Assembly (NCBI GenBank): GCA_023014485.1
Contig: JAJOZX010000199.1
Coordinates: 1 to 64,000, forward strand
Direction of reading: 5' to 3'
Source: Bathynomus jamesi
Lineage: Eukaryota > Arthropoda > Malacostraca > Isopoda > Cirolanidae
DNA: 64,000 nt
Within the stretch, counting starts at the first letter, position 1. Every line of letters begins with the position of its first letter. A program made the position numbers and the translations under genes. Positions 1-12,175 of the stretch are shown piece after piece. Under the pieces are notes generated by a model. The model had not been told where the DNA came from, did no database searches, and worked only from the letters and a program-made list of their open reading frames with translations.

Positions 1-1136
1 AACAATATCATTTGCCTAACTTAATTGTTTGTCCAAATTAATGTATTAATCCTTTTATTCTGTTTGCATAAATTAAAATATTAATCTTTGAATTTTTTTA
101 TATTTTATAAGCAAGTGTCATTTTAAAGATTTGATTACTCTCCATTGTACGCAACCACCGAACTCACTTGTTCTGTATAAAAATTTGTAATGTAAATAAA
201 AATTCGTCATCTAACTTGTAGTAGTTAGGATGTTATTTTCTCATTTGTATTGTATTAATGGTACCCTACTAGATTATTGTATAAATATCATTTTTAAAAG
301 GGGAGAGCAATGTAAAAATGGACAATGAATAATCAATATTCATTTTTACATAAGAACCAAAATCGCTTAACGCGAGTTTGGATAATAATTTTACTTGTAG
401 CTTCCTTTTTTGTTCGTGTCACAACCCTACGATCTACCATATCTATGGTTTAGTCGTATCCATTTTCCATTTGTTATAGAAGTTATTATAATTAATTATG
501 ATTGTCTTGCATCTCACCCTCGACCCTAGATTATACATACGCATTGCATACAAGAGGATTGGAACCCGTAGTTTGCTTAGTCCTTGATACCCACTCTGTC
601 TTTAATTCGTTCTCTTAGGTCCTCCCAAATAATGACTTACAGTTATACTGTACGTATGACATATGTGAATAACTATGACGTCATAAAGTAACTTAATTCT
701 CTTCACGTTTTCCATACCTTGAACACTGAATCACGTGTTTAGTATTTGGACATCTTCCGTATGAATGTATGGTAAATTCTTTAATAATAATAATAATAAA
801 ATAAAAAGAAAAAAAAACTTCATTCTCTATACATCATTATTTATGTTGTTTCCTACCTATTGTCTACTGATACCTATCAACCTATCAGTCCATATTTTAC
901 GCGTCTATATTACGCACACAACCTATTGTATTACGTACATGTGCGTTCACCCCTCACAAGACATTCATTAGGCTTACAGTAGTTGAGTGGTCGAATTCGC
1001 GAATCACAGCAGAATTGAACGTTTCTAAGATAAACATCATCTTTCGCTCTGATCCAAATTCAAACATTATAATGTAATATAACATATTATGTTGTATATA
1101 AATTATCTTGTCATGTCTCATGTACTTGTGTTGTAC
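1..1136. other. AT-rich non-coding DNA, nothing recognised
   Basis: No recognisable coding region, RNA gene or terminal repeat. Short open stretches are rich in Asn, Ile, Tyr and Lys, as expected from AT-rich DNA. Confidence 0.6.
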
Positions 1137-1140
1137 TAAT

Positions 1141-1249
1141 AACCATATATAATAACCATATATAATCTAACCATATAATCTGACCATATAATCTAACCAT
1201 ATAATCTAACCATATAATATAACCATATATATATATATATATATATATA
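1141..1249. repeat. 13-bp minisatellite followed by (TA)n
   Basis: The unit CTAACCATATAAT recurs at exact 13-bp spacing from 1167 (1167, 1180, 1193, 1206). More diverged copies lie on either side, and the tract passes into about 26 bp of TA dinucleotides. Any reading frame here is a repeat artefact. Confidence 0.85.
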
Positions 1250-2091
1250 AAAACACTAAGAATGGTAACGACGTAATGTACTTCAATGAAACTATAATTG
1301 AATGTAATGACTTTATATATAATGTAAGAATGTACTTTAATAGAACTGTAAGGGACAATCATAAGCGAATGGGAAGTAATCCATAATCGCAATCAATTGT
1401 AATAAAACCCAAACGAAAATGTACTCAGTCGTGTACTTCAATTGTACTTGTGTACGACTATGAAATGATATCGCCTTCAGAAATGAAGATTCGGCAAAAA
1501 AAAAATAAGATTAGTTTTATTTTTATTTATTTTTTTTAAAATCTTTATTGGAAACTTTCAAAACATCTGATCGTGTTTAAAAGGGGGGAAACTTAACCTC
1601 CAACTGCCGTTCCCCAACATTCAGGCATATATATTATACATGTATTTGTAAAATGAAGGACACTTCATTACGGCTCTCTGCTTTGGTCACTGCTAAGAGA
1701 CTCCCTTGTTAGCAGCCTCGCTGCGGGGGGGGGCAGAGGCCCCTTGCCTCCTTAATATTTTTAGATTCCGGCCTGAGCTATGGTCGAAAGAGGTCGAACC
1801 TCTACCCCTGTAAATTCAGAGCACTAACTGTAAATTTTAAGAAGTAAATCACAGCAAGCGAAATTTTTATTTTCCCCCTCGAGTTGGGCTATCTTCAGAG
1901 GAATTTAGTCAGTAAAGTAGAAGTATCAGAGTATTATTGAAAGAAAAGAATTAACAGAGTGTCGACCCCATAAAGCGAGAGAAAAGAATTAGAAAGTTAT
2001 AGAGAAAAGTATATAGAAGAAATATCCGTTGCTTGCCTCCGTAACTAGAACCCCCGTCGATCCGAACCAACCCAGGGCCATAGACGGAGGG
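1250..2091. other. Non-coding DNA, nothing recognised
   Basis: An A/T-rich tract near 1496-1545 is followed by a G-run and a GC-richer stretch at 1700-1800 that could be the tail of an old retroposon. No motif allows a family call. Confidence 0.4.
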
Positions 2092-2095
2092 GTTA

Positions 2096-2123
2096 ACATA
2101 TATATATATATATATATATATAG

Positions 2124-2189
<66 letters not shown>

Positions 2190-2355
2190 GTATAATATAT
2201 ATATATATATCTATATATATATCTATATATCTATATATCTATATATCTATATCTATATATATCTATATATATATATATATCTATATCTATATATATATAA
2301 TATCTATATCTATATATATCTATATAATATATATATATATATATCTATATATATA
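2096..2355. repeat. Long (TA)n / TATATC microsatellite
   Basis: About 260 bp of TA dinucleotides with interspersed ATATCT hexamers. It directly flanks the left end of the Tigger-like element. A similar TA tract flanks the right end, as expected for an element that targets TA. Confidence 0.95.
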
Positions 2356-3060
2356 CAGCGGACCTGCTATAACGTGCGTTCGGATTTACACGATTTATTT
2401 TTTAACACCATGAAAATGTTATTACACACATAATTTGAAGTTACGCGGTTTTTGAAATAATAAAAAACAAAAATACGGTGCGTAAACTGACATCGAAGAG
2501 CTGCTAGCGGGACACTCATAGGAATTAATGAACGATGAACTAATGCAAACTGAAGAACAAAAAGCAGCAGAGGATTCTGAAAATGATGATGAACCAGAAG
2601 AGGCACCGGTAAAACAGCTCACAGAGCAAAATTGTCGGGAGCATTTTCTGTGGCTGATGTCCTCGCAAAACATCTTGCTGATAATGATCCCAACATGGAA
2701 CAGAGCAGCACATTCAACAGAAAATTAGAGGATCTTCTCCGATGCTGCAAGGAAATTTAGCAGGAGGAAAAGTAGGCACGGCAGGCAGTCAACGCTAGTT
2801 GCGTATTGTAAGAAGCCAGCTGCTGCTGCTGCTGCTACAAACCAAGGTGACGGAGAAGATACTCTCAATGTACTTTAACATTTTTTTAATTATGCATTTT
2901 ACATATATATATACGTTAAGTAAATTTTGTGTGTAATATTTGTTTTTTATCCATTTCGTATTAATATATTTTGGTAAAAGGGGTTAAACAATTAATAATA
3001 CATTGACTTTAAGGGAAAAACAATTTGGCAAGAACGCATCCCGCGCGTTATAGCAGGTCC

Positions 3061-3063
<3 letters not shown>
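2356..3063 (+). mobile_element. Tigger/pogo-type DNA transposon, internally deleted
   Basis: The left end reads GCGGACCTGCTATAACG and the right end carries its reverse complement (ending at about 3061). Both ends abut TA repeats, fitting the TA target of the pogo/Tigger branch of Tc1/mariner. At about 0.7 kb it is far shorter than an autonomous Tigger (2-3 kb). Only the tail of a transposase gene remains inside. TIR similarity and the coding remnant are seen directly; the family call rests on the Tigger-like C-terminus. Confidence 0.75.
2528..2877 (+). pseudogene. Tigger/pogo transposase C-terminal remnant
   Basis: An acidic stretch (MNDELMQTEEQKAAEDSEND) is followed, after frame changes, by the kind of C-terminal tail seen in CENP-B/Tigger transposases: a short helix with NDPN, then a basic segment with TLVAYCKKP and an alanine run from CTG/GCT triplets. 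The DDE catalytic core and N-terminal DNA-binding domains are absent. At least one frameshift is needed around 2640-2700. It cannot encode an active transposase. Confidence 0.6.

Positions 3064-3120
<57 letters not shown>
3064..3120. repeat. (TA)n microsatellite
   Basis: Pure TA run of about 57 bp directly after the right TIR of the Tigger-like element. It is the partner of the tract at 2096-2355. Confidence 0.95.
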
Positions 3121-3122
<2 letters not shown>

Positions 3123-3359
3123 AAATCTCCTTTCCCGGAAAATTGGGGTGAGAAGGCAGAAACAGAAACACCGTATGTTAAATACAGAAGGTAATGAAAA
3201 GGAGAAAAGGTAGAAACTAAGTTGTACACATTCCATTCACACAGACCTTTCTGGTAGACTAGCGCCCAAACACATGCCAAAATTCTTTACCTGGGCTCTT
3301 CATACACCATGCGTGGTGGCCTTCCAGGTCTTGTCAGAAATAAAAGAAACAGAGTCCCG

Positions 3360-3650
3360 AACTTACTTACTCCTATCAAATCACCTCCATTCTAACGTAC
3401 TTGCAACCACTTCTTGTGCATCACCTAGATCAAATCCACCTTCCTCAAGCATTCATTCACCATGTCCATCCATCTTATCGGCCTTACTCTCATCCATCTA
3501 CCCTCGCAAATTCTCTTATATACTCTTTTCACAACTCTGGTATCTTCCATTCTTTCAACATGTTCAGACCACCTTACCACACTTTCCTCAGTCTTCACTT
3601 TCACTAAATTCTGAACACCACATCTTTCCAGAACCTCAGTAGGAGTGAAG
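3360..3650 (-). pseudogene. Non-LTR retrotransposon ORF2 C-terminal fragment (RTE/craniofacial-development-like type)
   Basis: Minus-strand translation gives a segment with VVRWSEHVERMED and a basic region with the EGRW..RVRPIRWMD pattern. This is typical of the region after the reverse transcriptase in several LINE ORF2 proteins (the R-W-x-GHV-x-RM then G-R-P-x-R-W motif). It joins abruptly near 3650 to a different LINE family, so the two appear to be a chimaera or a nested junction. No catalytic residues are present. Confidence 0.6.
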
Positions 3651-4045
3651 AAACTTCGGAACCAGTATTGCACACCTAACCTCTTAGAAGCTGTTTTAGA
3701 AAGAGGGTATATGTGATCTTTCCAGGAAAGATTACAAGAAAAAGAAATACCAAGAATGTTAAGAGAAGAGGAATGATTGAGTTGCGTATTGTTAAAGGTA
3801 AGGAAGGTTGTGAAGAGAAAACATATGAAGGAATTGGGGTTTTGGAGGCACTGAAAGCCACAAGGTTTTCTCTGCTCCAATCAGAGATAGTAAAAAGATT
3901 AGATGCTAGGTGCGCTATAGCCATCTCACGCGAAGCATGATTGTTGAGGGGGACGCTTTGTGAAGCGGGTGGAGAAGTGAAGGGTGGAATCAGTAGTATA
4001 GGAGTGGATAGGACAGGAAGCATAGGCATATGCGATGGCACTTTA
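3651..4045 (-). pseudogene. Jockey-type LINE reverse transcriptase fragment
   Basis: Two minus-strand frames carry the segment after the catalytic FADD box of jockey-like reverse transcriptases: a helix with ISDWSRENLVAFSASKT, then LGISFSCNLSWKDHIYPL and a SKTASKRLGV motif. A frameshift lies near 3800. The same family occurs as a longer copy at 32676-35323. The endonuclease and catalytic palm are missing. Confidence 0.8.
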
Positions 4046-6212
4046 CTGGGGGGGGGGAGGAGGACGAAAAAAATTTGCCCTGAAAATTTTCAGGGTGCCA
4101 TGATTTCCGCATAAGCACTATGTGTAGCATAAATAATACAAGGTTAGAGTATAAGTAACATATATTAAAGCCTTTTTTGATATAAAAAACATTACAATTT
4201 ACAAAAATGAGAAAATTTGCTGTACAACATTTCTAAATGTCAAGCAAAACTACGGCATTGTAGTTGATATAGAATTCAGCAAGTCCTCAACTTACGTTTT
4301 AATTAGTAACAACAAGTATAGTAGCAAGTAATTAATTCATCAAGAAGTAAAAAAAAAAAGGAAATGTCAGGAAATATCTGCCGTGAAAATTTCAGTATTT
4401 GCCCTAAAAATGCTAACTAATCACACTGTTGCTGCGTTTAAATAATTTCACTGATTTAAAAACATTTAGGGCGTAATCGGCATTAAGAAGATTCTTCAAT
4501 AACTGTCCATTTTCTCTTTTCTTTTCGTTTGCTACTGTTGTTTGTGTTAATACTGATATTTCTGCACGTCACGACGCTTCAAGATGGAGACTCATAGCTT
4601 TACGTGGGATCCGAACCACGGGTTGCTACATAATCTGGACACGGAGGACGGTCTCCCATTCATACTACCCAGACCCAATGTCGTTTAACTTCGCTGATCA
4701 ACGGAAGCGTGTTACGACATTGACTACGACGTAGCACTCAAGATCGGGAGCTGGTGTGGGACGGGCAACGTGTTATCTCGTGAGCAGTCAACAGACGTAA
4801 GCTCGTGGAAATGATGTTTGTCAATGGCCAACCATTGACCTCGGGTATATACCAGCGGCGTCCGACTCACCCGCCAACACGTTAATGTTGGGTGGGGAGC
4901 GTAGAAATTGCAATATTTCCATGCTTATTAGTGAGGTCATCATCGATAATATGCATCATGACGTAATAAAAATTATTATTTCACTCATACGCAAACTTTG
5001 TTATCCAAAGCTTTTGTTTATCTTTGCGAAAGGATGGAAACGCCCTTTCACCATAGTTATATTCTTTGGTATACCTTAAACTCGGCACATAATCCATCAT
5101 ATCCTTCGAATTATGAAAATTCGTGACACTTGTATCGAAATACCGCAGAATAGTAGGGGAGGATTCAGGACGGGGTGGAGGCCAAGGGGCACGTGTTCCT
5201 TGGCAGTGCCGACCTCAAAAAAAAAAAAAATTAATAACAGTTTAAATTTCCTGTGCCATGTGAAATTGTAATCACAAGACGTCACATAAATCCCGTTGCT
5301 TCTATTACGTTACTCATAATCCAAGTTAATATGGCAGAAATATCGTATAATCTAGTAAAAATAGATGTAAATGCTATCTATGATACAAATTAATTGTAAA
5401 TAAAAATAGCCTTTTCAATGATATTTCTGTGTGTTGTCGTGTTGTGAAGGAAAAAGTTATATAAAAAACCCCCATCATCTCTTCTCAATGAACATCCGCT
5501 AACTATCACAACTTACAACGACGATGGACATTCGCAAATTTATGAACAGTGCTTTCAACAAGTGGTAAGTAAGTGAATAAATTATTGCATTATTTCTTTT
5601 TGAAAATGATCATATCTTCATTTGTAAGCTTATTAGTCTGATACTTATTCCCATTAGCGGATAATATTTATTTTAGTGACCCGGGCCTGTGAAGTTTGTG
5701 GCTTCATGACAGTTCGCCCAAATACAGATTTCATTTGCAGCTAAAAAGATAACTAAATAAAAAGGGTTGATGTAAATAAAATTTTTAAGGGGACACAATG
5801 CCCCTGACTTTTGTATTTTATTTTTTCTGTATTTTGGGAAGAAGTAAAGTGGGGGGGGGGGGGGGGGGGGTCTTAAAAATGTTTAGGCTAGGAGCCAGTA
5901 TGCCCAAATTTTCAGAACATGGTTTTAGTTTTATGTTTACAAATTGTGAATAGGGAGTTTGAGACAGAATCTTGATATTTTTTAGTGCACAGTTTATTGT
6001 GATTACAGACCTGTGTTAACAAATACTCGTTGCTACAATTGAGTGCATTGTTACTTAATCATGGGCAGATCCAGAGCAAAATCAACATATATAAACCCTT
6101 TGTTATATTAATAGTATAAAAAAAAGGTTTATATATGTTGTTTTTTTATTTATATAGATATACTTATATATTCGTACACTGGTTGAAAAAGAATGTTCAG
6201 TCATGAAAATTA
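4046..6212. other. Non-coding interval with SINE-like scraps and a 20-G run
   Basis: No gene is supported. 4590-4620 resembles the tail module (GTGGGATCCGAACCACGG) of the tRNA-derived SINEs at 29.5 and 59.2 kb. A GC-richer segment at 4620-4890 and an A-run at 5217-5230 may mark old retroposons. 5851-5870 is an unbroken run of 20 G. Confidence 0.45.
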
Positions 6213-8571
6213 CACTGGCCAACAAAATGAAACTTTTTTCTCATCACAAACATGATCACACTTTTCTTAATGCATGTTTCGCGCTGATTCCGAATCTGGT
6301 TTTATGTTTTTTCTAGCACGTATAGTTATATAGATACACTGGTTTTGATATTTTTAAGTTTTTGATATTGCTATAAGAAAATTTATGGATGTATAGATCA
6401 CACTTAGGAATGCTAAACAACAAATACATCATATACCTTATTGAATGTACTTATAAATAAAGAATATATACATTATTTTATTAAAAGCGCTGTGAGTGTG
6501 ATTTCCTTTTGTAAATTTGGCCTGGATTGTCACGATACAGCATCCAACAATGGTCCGCCATCATGCTTTCATTCCAATATCCTTGGTAGCGCTTCTCCAT
6601 CATCTGAATATCTTGATGGAAGCGCTCTCCTTGCTCGTCACTCACTGCACCAAGGTTTTCAGGAAAGAAATCTAAGTGAGAATGCAGGAAGTGAATTTTT
6701 AACGACATTCGACACTCCATTTCTTTGAAGGCATCAAGGAGGTTCTTGACTCCATCCTTATACGCAGGTGACTTGTTGCTTCCAAGAAAGTTTTCACATA
6801 TCCATTTGAACGCCAGCCAAGCCTTCAATTCCAGCGGATTAGGACTTTTTCAAATTCAGTGTCATTCAAAACCTCCTTATTTGTGGCCCAACAAAAATTC
6901 CTTCCTTCAATTTTGTTGCAGTAACCTTCGGAAATTTCCTTGAAATGTATTGGAACCCTTCAGAATTGACTTTACCATTGCTTTAACAAAATTCTTCATT
7001 AAACCAAGTTTAATGTGAAGAGGTGGCAGATAGATCTTTTGGGGATCCACTAAAGGGACAGACTGGACATGCTTATCCCTGGGACATATGTATACCTAAG
7101 TGGCCAGTCACTTTTGGTGTAATGTTCTATAGTGGCGCGACTGTCCCACAGTCAAAGGAAACAACAAAATTTTGTGGATCCTGACTGCATACCCATAAGC
7201 ATTCCTATAACTTTAGATCTCCACAAACATTCCATTGATGACTGTCGTATTTGATTGCCTTAAGTAGTATATCCATATTGTCATATGTCTTTTAGATGGA
7301 CGGAATGGGCAATGGGGATGGATGGCATTATATTACCATTATGCAAAAGAACTGCTTTCAGGCTTCTCTGCGACGAATCAATAAAGAGGCGCCACTCAGA
7401 TGCCACATACGTCTGAGATATGGCTGTAAATAGGCCATTGATGTCATGGCAATAACAGAGAGGACCGTCTATTGAAAAGAATGCTGTTAATTCAAAATTC
7501 CGCTTTCGGTAGTAACTAATACGAACATTGTTCTCAAGTAAATTGTTCTCCTTTAGTCTTGAGGCGAGAAGCTCTGATTTCTCTTTAGACAGCGATAAGT
7601 CTCTAACAAGATCATTCAACTGTCCTTGGGTTAACTTTTTAGGCTCTAAATGTCTACCTTCAAAAGTGTACTCTGGTTCTGTAGATGGTCCGGAAACGCC
7701 AGTGCACCTTCATCACTTTCCATGTCATATATGATAGAATCTAGCCTATCACTTGGGGGAATTGGAATGGGCAATGTTTCATCATGTTTTACTGGTCTAC
7801 GTGCTGAATCCAAGTTTGGATATACAATCTGGTGTTGTGTTCTTGGCAGAAACCCCATTAAGTTCACACTACAAAAATAACAGTCTTCATGATGATCTCT
7901 CGGCTCCCTCCATATCATGGGTATGGTATGGCAAATGGCATTGAAGCTTTCTTTTTGTTAAGCCATCACGTAATCCATTTGAACAGCCAGAACAGATTTG
8001 ATGTGGCGCCCATGGTTTATCTTGGTCACCTAGATGGCAACCAAAGTATAGCTTGTATATTTTCTTAATGTCGGTTGTAATACTTCGTCGCTGTGTTTTA
8101 GTTGTCACTGGCCGCATACGAAACAGAACTTGTCGGGGTCATTCTTACATTGTCGAGGCATGTTGACTGACCTGAGCAAACTATAAATTCAAAAAAAATG
8201 TACACCAACTTGACAACAAGTTCTTGGACTGGACTGATCTTTTGACACACAAAGCACGGCGTTGTTGCCTGAATCACAATGCTGCTAGACGTAAAAGCTC
8301 ACACCTGAAATACATAAGATGTATAATTAAGATAATTGAAATAAATAAAATGAATAAACTAAAAAAACAAAAAAATAAACACAATCAAATGTTGAAATAT
8401 TAGTATTTTGCCTATTTAAAATGGTTAAATCTGTGTAGTTATATATATGCCTTCATCTTGAAAACTATACGTGCTAGAAAAAATTTGAATGCAGTTTTGG
8501 AATCAGCGTGAAAAATGCTATCCAGCCACCACAAATTTTACTCTGATGAAAAATCTTTGTTGACCAGTGTT
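6213..8571 (-). mobile_element. CACTG-ended DNA transposon (CMC-like) with ~115-bp TIRs
   Basis: The left end starts CACTGGCCAACAAA and the right end finishes with the reverse complement of CACTGGTCAACAAAG. Similarity extends about 115 bp inward on both sides, to a shared ACTATACGTGCTAGAAAAAA block at 6300-6326 and 8467-8487. A TTA triplet flanks both ends (6210-6212 and 8572-8574). CACTR termini with a short 2-3 bp duplication are the hallmark of the CACTA/Mirage/Chapaev group. The interior holds one decayed minus-strand gene of an uncharacterised arthropod family. Ends and duplication are seen directly; the superfamily is inferred. Confidence 0.7.
6484..8163 (-). pseudogene. Decayed gene of an uncharacterised, multicopy arthropod protein family; candidate transposase
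   Basis: I recognise the family as a repeated 'hypothetical protein' of arthropod and hydrozoan genomes, but know no established function. In order on the minus strand: an N-terminal cysteine-rich part (CKNDPDKFCFVCG at 8163-8110, then HQICSGCSNGL), a WREP..H..DCYFC segment near 7900, and a middle domain containing EWRLFIDSSQRSLKAVLLHN near 7380. The C-terminal block with SDEQGERFHQDIQMME lies near 6640. Asp in LFIDSS and Glu in DEQGERFH are plausible DDE-type catalytic positions (inference). The frame shifts several times (for example after 8110, near 7900 and near 7640), and 6850-7280 is poorly preserved. It is non-functional. It sits alone between the TIRs, which is why I propose it is the element's own transposase. 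Confidence 0.65.
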
Positions 8572-9960
8572 ATTTATGCAGCTGCAATAACTGATTTTGT
8601 TTATGTCGTGTAATATTTTTCTTATACTATAATATACTAATAGGGCGTGGGTTAGATGCGGTTACCGTGCACCCCCCCCCCAACAAAAATTCTTCATGGG
8701 TGTTTTTGAACGCCCAAAAGACCCGTTTTGAAGAAAAAAGATGTTAACATTGAATATTTTGGGTGTCACTACTTTTCATAACACGATTTCTAAAAGAATT
8801 GTTAACCGCGGGAGAATCCGTAGAAATTTACATAATTACATCAAAGTTATTATTCTAAAGAATACAAAATTTTTCTCAAAATATTAAAAAAATATATATT
8901 CATATGTTGTGCATGCGTAGCCTACATCATTTTGTGTGAAGTTTCACAATAACACACTGGCTTAACATGGTAACTTAATACGTTGCAAGTGAAAAACATA
9001 AGGTCCCAAATACAAATACCAATAATAATTATACGTACAGTACATGTTAATCAATATCAAAGGAGGATAGTTCAAGGTCTGGGCCGCATTCCTCATTAGA
9101 ACTCTCTCCATTTTGATTTTCCTCCAGTATATCTATTAGGTTTTGTGGCAAGATATCTCCTTCAGTTCATAATGGCTCCTTAGTAGCCCCATCTAATTCC
9201 CAACCATGTCCATCGGTGCACAAGGAATTTCAGGATCTAACAGAGGGGCCATTATCCATACTTGGTAATCACCCTTCTAATGCTACAGAAGGCATGTTCT
9301 CAACAAGGCATTGTACTCGTGTCCACATTTTTCGATGCTTTCACAATATCAGCTGTTCCACATCTTTCTCTTATGAAGTATCCAGTTCATCCACTTTGTC
9401 TAATTATTAAACTTAATTGAGCCTGAGAATAATGTTGTCATTGTGATTTTATTCTTGCTCGTGTACTGTTGACAGTATTTTAAAATTAAGTTAATTATGT
9501 ACCTGTAACTAGCCTTTCACCAGTTTTATATCGTTTATTGTTTTTAGCTACTGATGATTGGAGTTTGATTTCCAAAACGTCTGATATTAAATCTTCAGTG
9601 TTGACGTGGGCGTTGATCATCCTTTTTATTCTTAAATGCCGGTTCCGTAAGAACACCCCTTTCTCTACAATTTTATGTATATATCTTTCTTGCTTCACAT
9701 TGAAAACATCACATCATTCAGCTGGTAGAAATTTTGCATACTTTTTTCCTTAATCCAACAATACCGTTTGCTTTGTAAGTTTTATATTTTTGTATTAATT
9801 CATAAAATTAATAAGAATTTTAGGTTAATATTCAGCTTCGCGGCCTCCAGTTTTTTTTACAAAGTCGAATCTGTTACCAATATCCTGATTGGTTGACCAA
9901 TCATGGCAAATTTTCTTTATCAGCAATTCATGGCAAAAGTATTTCTTTTCGTCATCCGTT
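8572..9960. other. Non-coding interval with weak coding traces
   Basis: A C-run at 8675-8684 is followed by AT-rich DNA. Between 9060 and 9400 the minus strand has broken frames with a KHRKMWTRVQCLVENMP segment that looks like an old transposase scrap. I could not assign it to a family. No terminal repeats were found. Confidence 0.35.
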
Positions 9961-10404
9961 AATGAATCACAGTACAGTGTCGGGCTTCGGCAATTTTACC
10001 CTGCCCTGCGCGGAAATCTGAATAAGTCAGCGAGCAGATACATGCTTGGTCGCTCAGTGACTCTTGACTCTATTCCCTCAAAACAGAGTCACCACTCCCC
10101 GTTTTCTTTTTATGTCAATGTTGATATAATGAGGCTTCCGGAGGAGTGACGGAGTATCAGTAAGTGTGTATTATTCACTGCATAGACAAAGGCCAGAAGA
10201 AGATGGTGATACAGACAACAGATTTTCGTACATATGGCGGCTTCGTCACTCCTTCTCCGGACGCCTCAATTATTTTAATATGATCTGCAGATCATACTGT
10301 ATACACATGTACATAATTTGTGTTGGTCTGACCAATGACTGAATAGGCCCAACGTATTTAAGTAACTATGTAGCCTACGTCCAACTAGAATTTAAAAAAA
10401 TATA
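9961..10404. repeat. Dispersed repeat, left part (second copy at 58.36-59.17 kb)
   Basis: 9965-10110 matches 58360-58495: GCGCGGAAATCTGAAT, CGGTCGCT/GGTCGCTCAGTGACTC and the following CCGCGTTTT/CCGTTTTC. 10275-10402 matches 58573-58650 and 58975-59075: ATCATACTGTATAC, GTACATAATTTGTGTT and TATGTAGCCTA. In this copy the repeat is interrupted at 10404 by a mariner-like element and resumes at 13325. It is probably a non-autonomous transposon of unknown type. Confidence 0.65.
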
Positions 10405-11074
10405 CAGGGTGATCCGTTTGGGTATGAATAAAACAAAAACGCTGTGAGAATCTACTGAGAAGTGATACAGCGCTCATCTGTTGTCAGGGGCGTCGATTTC
10501 TCTAAAATAGTAGGGGGGGACACTTCGCCTTCAAACAGCGAATCAAACAATACTGAGTAGCTGTTGCGTGTAATATATCAATGTCGTAATTTACCATTTA
10601 CCATTTTTTTGTATTTTTCTCAGCATGTTGAAAAACCTCAATTGTATTTAATCATTTTGTGTCTTTCTTATTCAAACATTTTTTTTGCAGAAATAAAAAA
10701 CGCAGTGCAAACTATTTATAATATTTAACCTTTCATGTAACATAATATCACACATATGTTTAACCGAAATAAATCTTTTATTACCTGTAGACAACAGAGG
10801 TCAATGTACATAAACTGATAACAAAATATGTTCGTGAGATATAAAACAAATAAACTGTACTTTGATCACACTTTGATATTGAAAATGATACGTAACAAAA
10901 CCGTTTATTTAATATATTGTTCATGACAATAATTTATAATATTGCTATTACACTTACATATGCATATGTTACGCCCAAACATCGAAATCGCTCAGTGAGC
11001 GACAAAAACAGTCAACGCGTTGTGGATGCACCTAAGTGACCACACACCGATGTTAGATATTTTTTCGCTTCATG

Positions 11075-11743
11075 GTCGTTCGGGTATGACCACAACGCGT
11101 TGTGGACGATTCGTTCGGGTATGACCACAACGCGTTGTGGACGATTCGTTCGGGTATGACCACAACGCGTTGTGGACGATTCGTTCGGGTATGACCACAA
11201 CGCGTTGTGGACGATTCGTTCGGGTATGACCACAACGCGTTGTGGACGATTCGTTCGGGTATGACCACAACGCGTTGTGGACGATTCGTTCGGGTATGAC
11301 CACAACGCGTTGTGGACGATTCGTTCGGGTATGACCACAACGCGTTGTGGACGATTCGTTCGGGTATGACCACAACGCGTTGTGGACGATTCGTTCGGGT
11401 ATGACCACAACGCGTTGTGGACGATTCGTTCGGGTATGACCACAACGCGTTGTGGACGATTCGTTCGGGTATGACCACAACGCGTTGTGGACGATTCGTT
11501 CGGGTATGACCACAACGCGTTGTGGACGATTCGTTCGGGTATGACCACAACGCGTTGTGGACGATTCGTTCGGGTATGACCACAACGCGTTGTGGACGAT
11601 TCGTTCGGGTATGACCACAACGCGTTGTGGACGATTCGTTCGGGTATGACCACAACGCGTTGTGGACGATTCGTTCGGGTATGACCACAACGCGTTGTGG
11701 ACGATTCGTTCGGGTATGACCACAACGCGTTGTGGACGATTCG
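11075..11743. repeat. 35-bp satellite, 19 copies, each containing the palindrome CCACAACGCGTTGTGG
   Basis: The unit start recurs every 35 bp from 11089 to 11719 with practically no divergence, giving 19 copies. Each unit pairs a perfect 16-bp palindrome with a GACGATTCGTTCGGGTATGA spacer. Because 35 is not a multiple of three and the unit lacks stops, three minus-strand frames stay open across the array. These are not genes. Near-identity of the copies indicates recent amplification or homogenisation. The array has no varied spacers, so it is not a CRISPR. Confidence 0.95.
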
Positions 11744-11749
11744 AAAATT

Positions 11750-11905
11750 ATTGAATGCCCGGTTAGGTCAACTGTACGCCCTTGACGATTGGTTAGGTTA
11801 AGTCGTGATATTTTCGTTAGTTTTAACGAAAATATCACGACTTAACCTAACCAATCGTCAAGGGCGTACAATTAACCTAACCGGCCATTCAATTAACCTA
11901 ACCAG
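11750..11905. repeat. Palindromic MITE-like core, copy 1
   Basis: The left half CCCTTGACGATTGGTTAGG...GTGATATTTTCGTTAG is followed within a few bases by its reverse complement (perfect arms of about 55 bp centred near 11818). It is flanked by CCCGGTTAGGTCAACTGTA on the left and a related TTAACCTAACCGG on the right. The same core recurs at about 20400, 20760, 22720, 59700 and 60100. Confidence 0.85.
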
Positions 11906-12107
11906 TTGGTTAATTTTTACATTTACGTCTCATTCTAAAGTTGCTTAAAATTAATCGAAACCTACTGGAAAATTATTGATAATCATTTTTTAAAGGACTG
12001 TCTTTTTCTAGCTTTTCTGCTTAACTTTGCTTTTTATCGGTGAATACGTCGATAAATATACGTTGTGTTTAAATAGAGTTTGATGAAAGACATGGGTGTG
12101 TGGCGTT

Positions 12108-12175
12108 TCAAATCTTCCACAAGGCGTTGTGGTCATATCCGAATCGTCCACAACGCGTTGCGGTTGTTTGAGAAC
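12108..12175. repeat. Isolated copies of the satellite palindrome in the right TIR
   Basis: Two diverged palindromes (CCACAAGGCGTTGTGG and CCACAACGCGTTGCGG) lie about 32 bp apart at the inner edge of the right TIR. A perfect one is at 12228-12243. These unexpanded copies show what the ancestral subterminal arrangement may have looked like. Confidence 0.8.

Noticed and set aside
2029..2433. 134-codon frame rich in Ile and Tyr
   Set aside because: Translation of a TA microsatellite.
11075..11743. Possible CRISPR array
   Set aside because: The units are contiguous and identical with no variable spacers, and the context is clearly eukaryotic.
11012..11838. Three overlapping minus-strand open frames of 217-261 codons
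   Set aside because: They are the three frames of a 35-bp satellite without stops. The repeated residues are only the shifted translation of the same unit.
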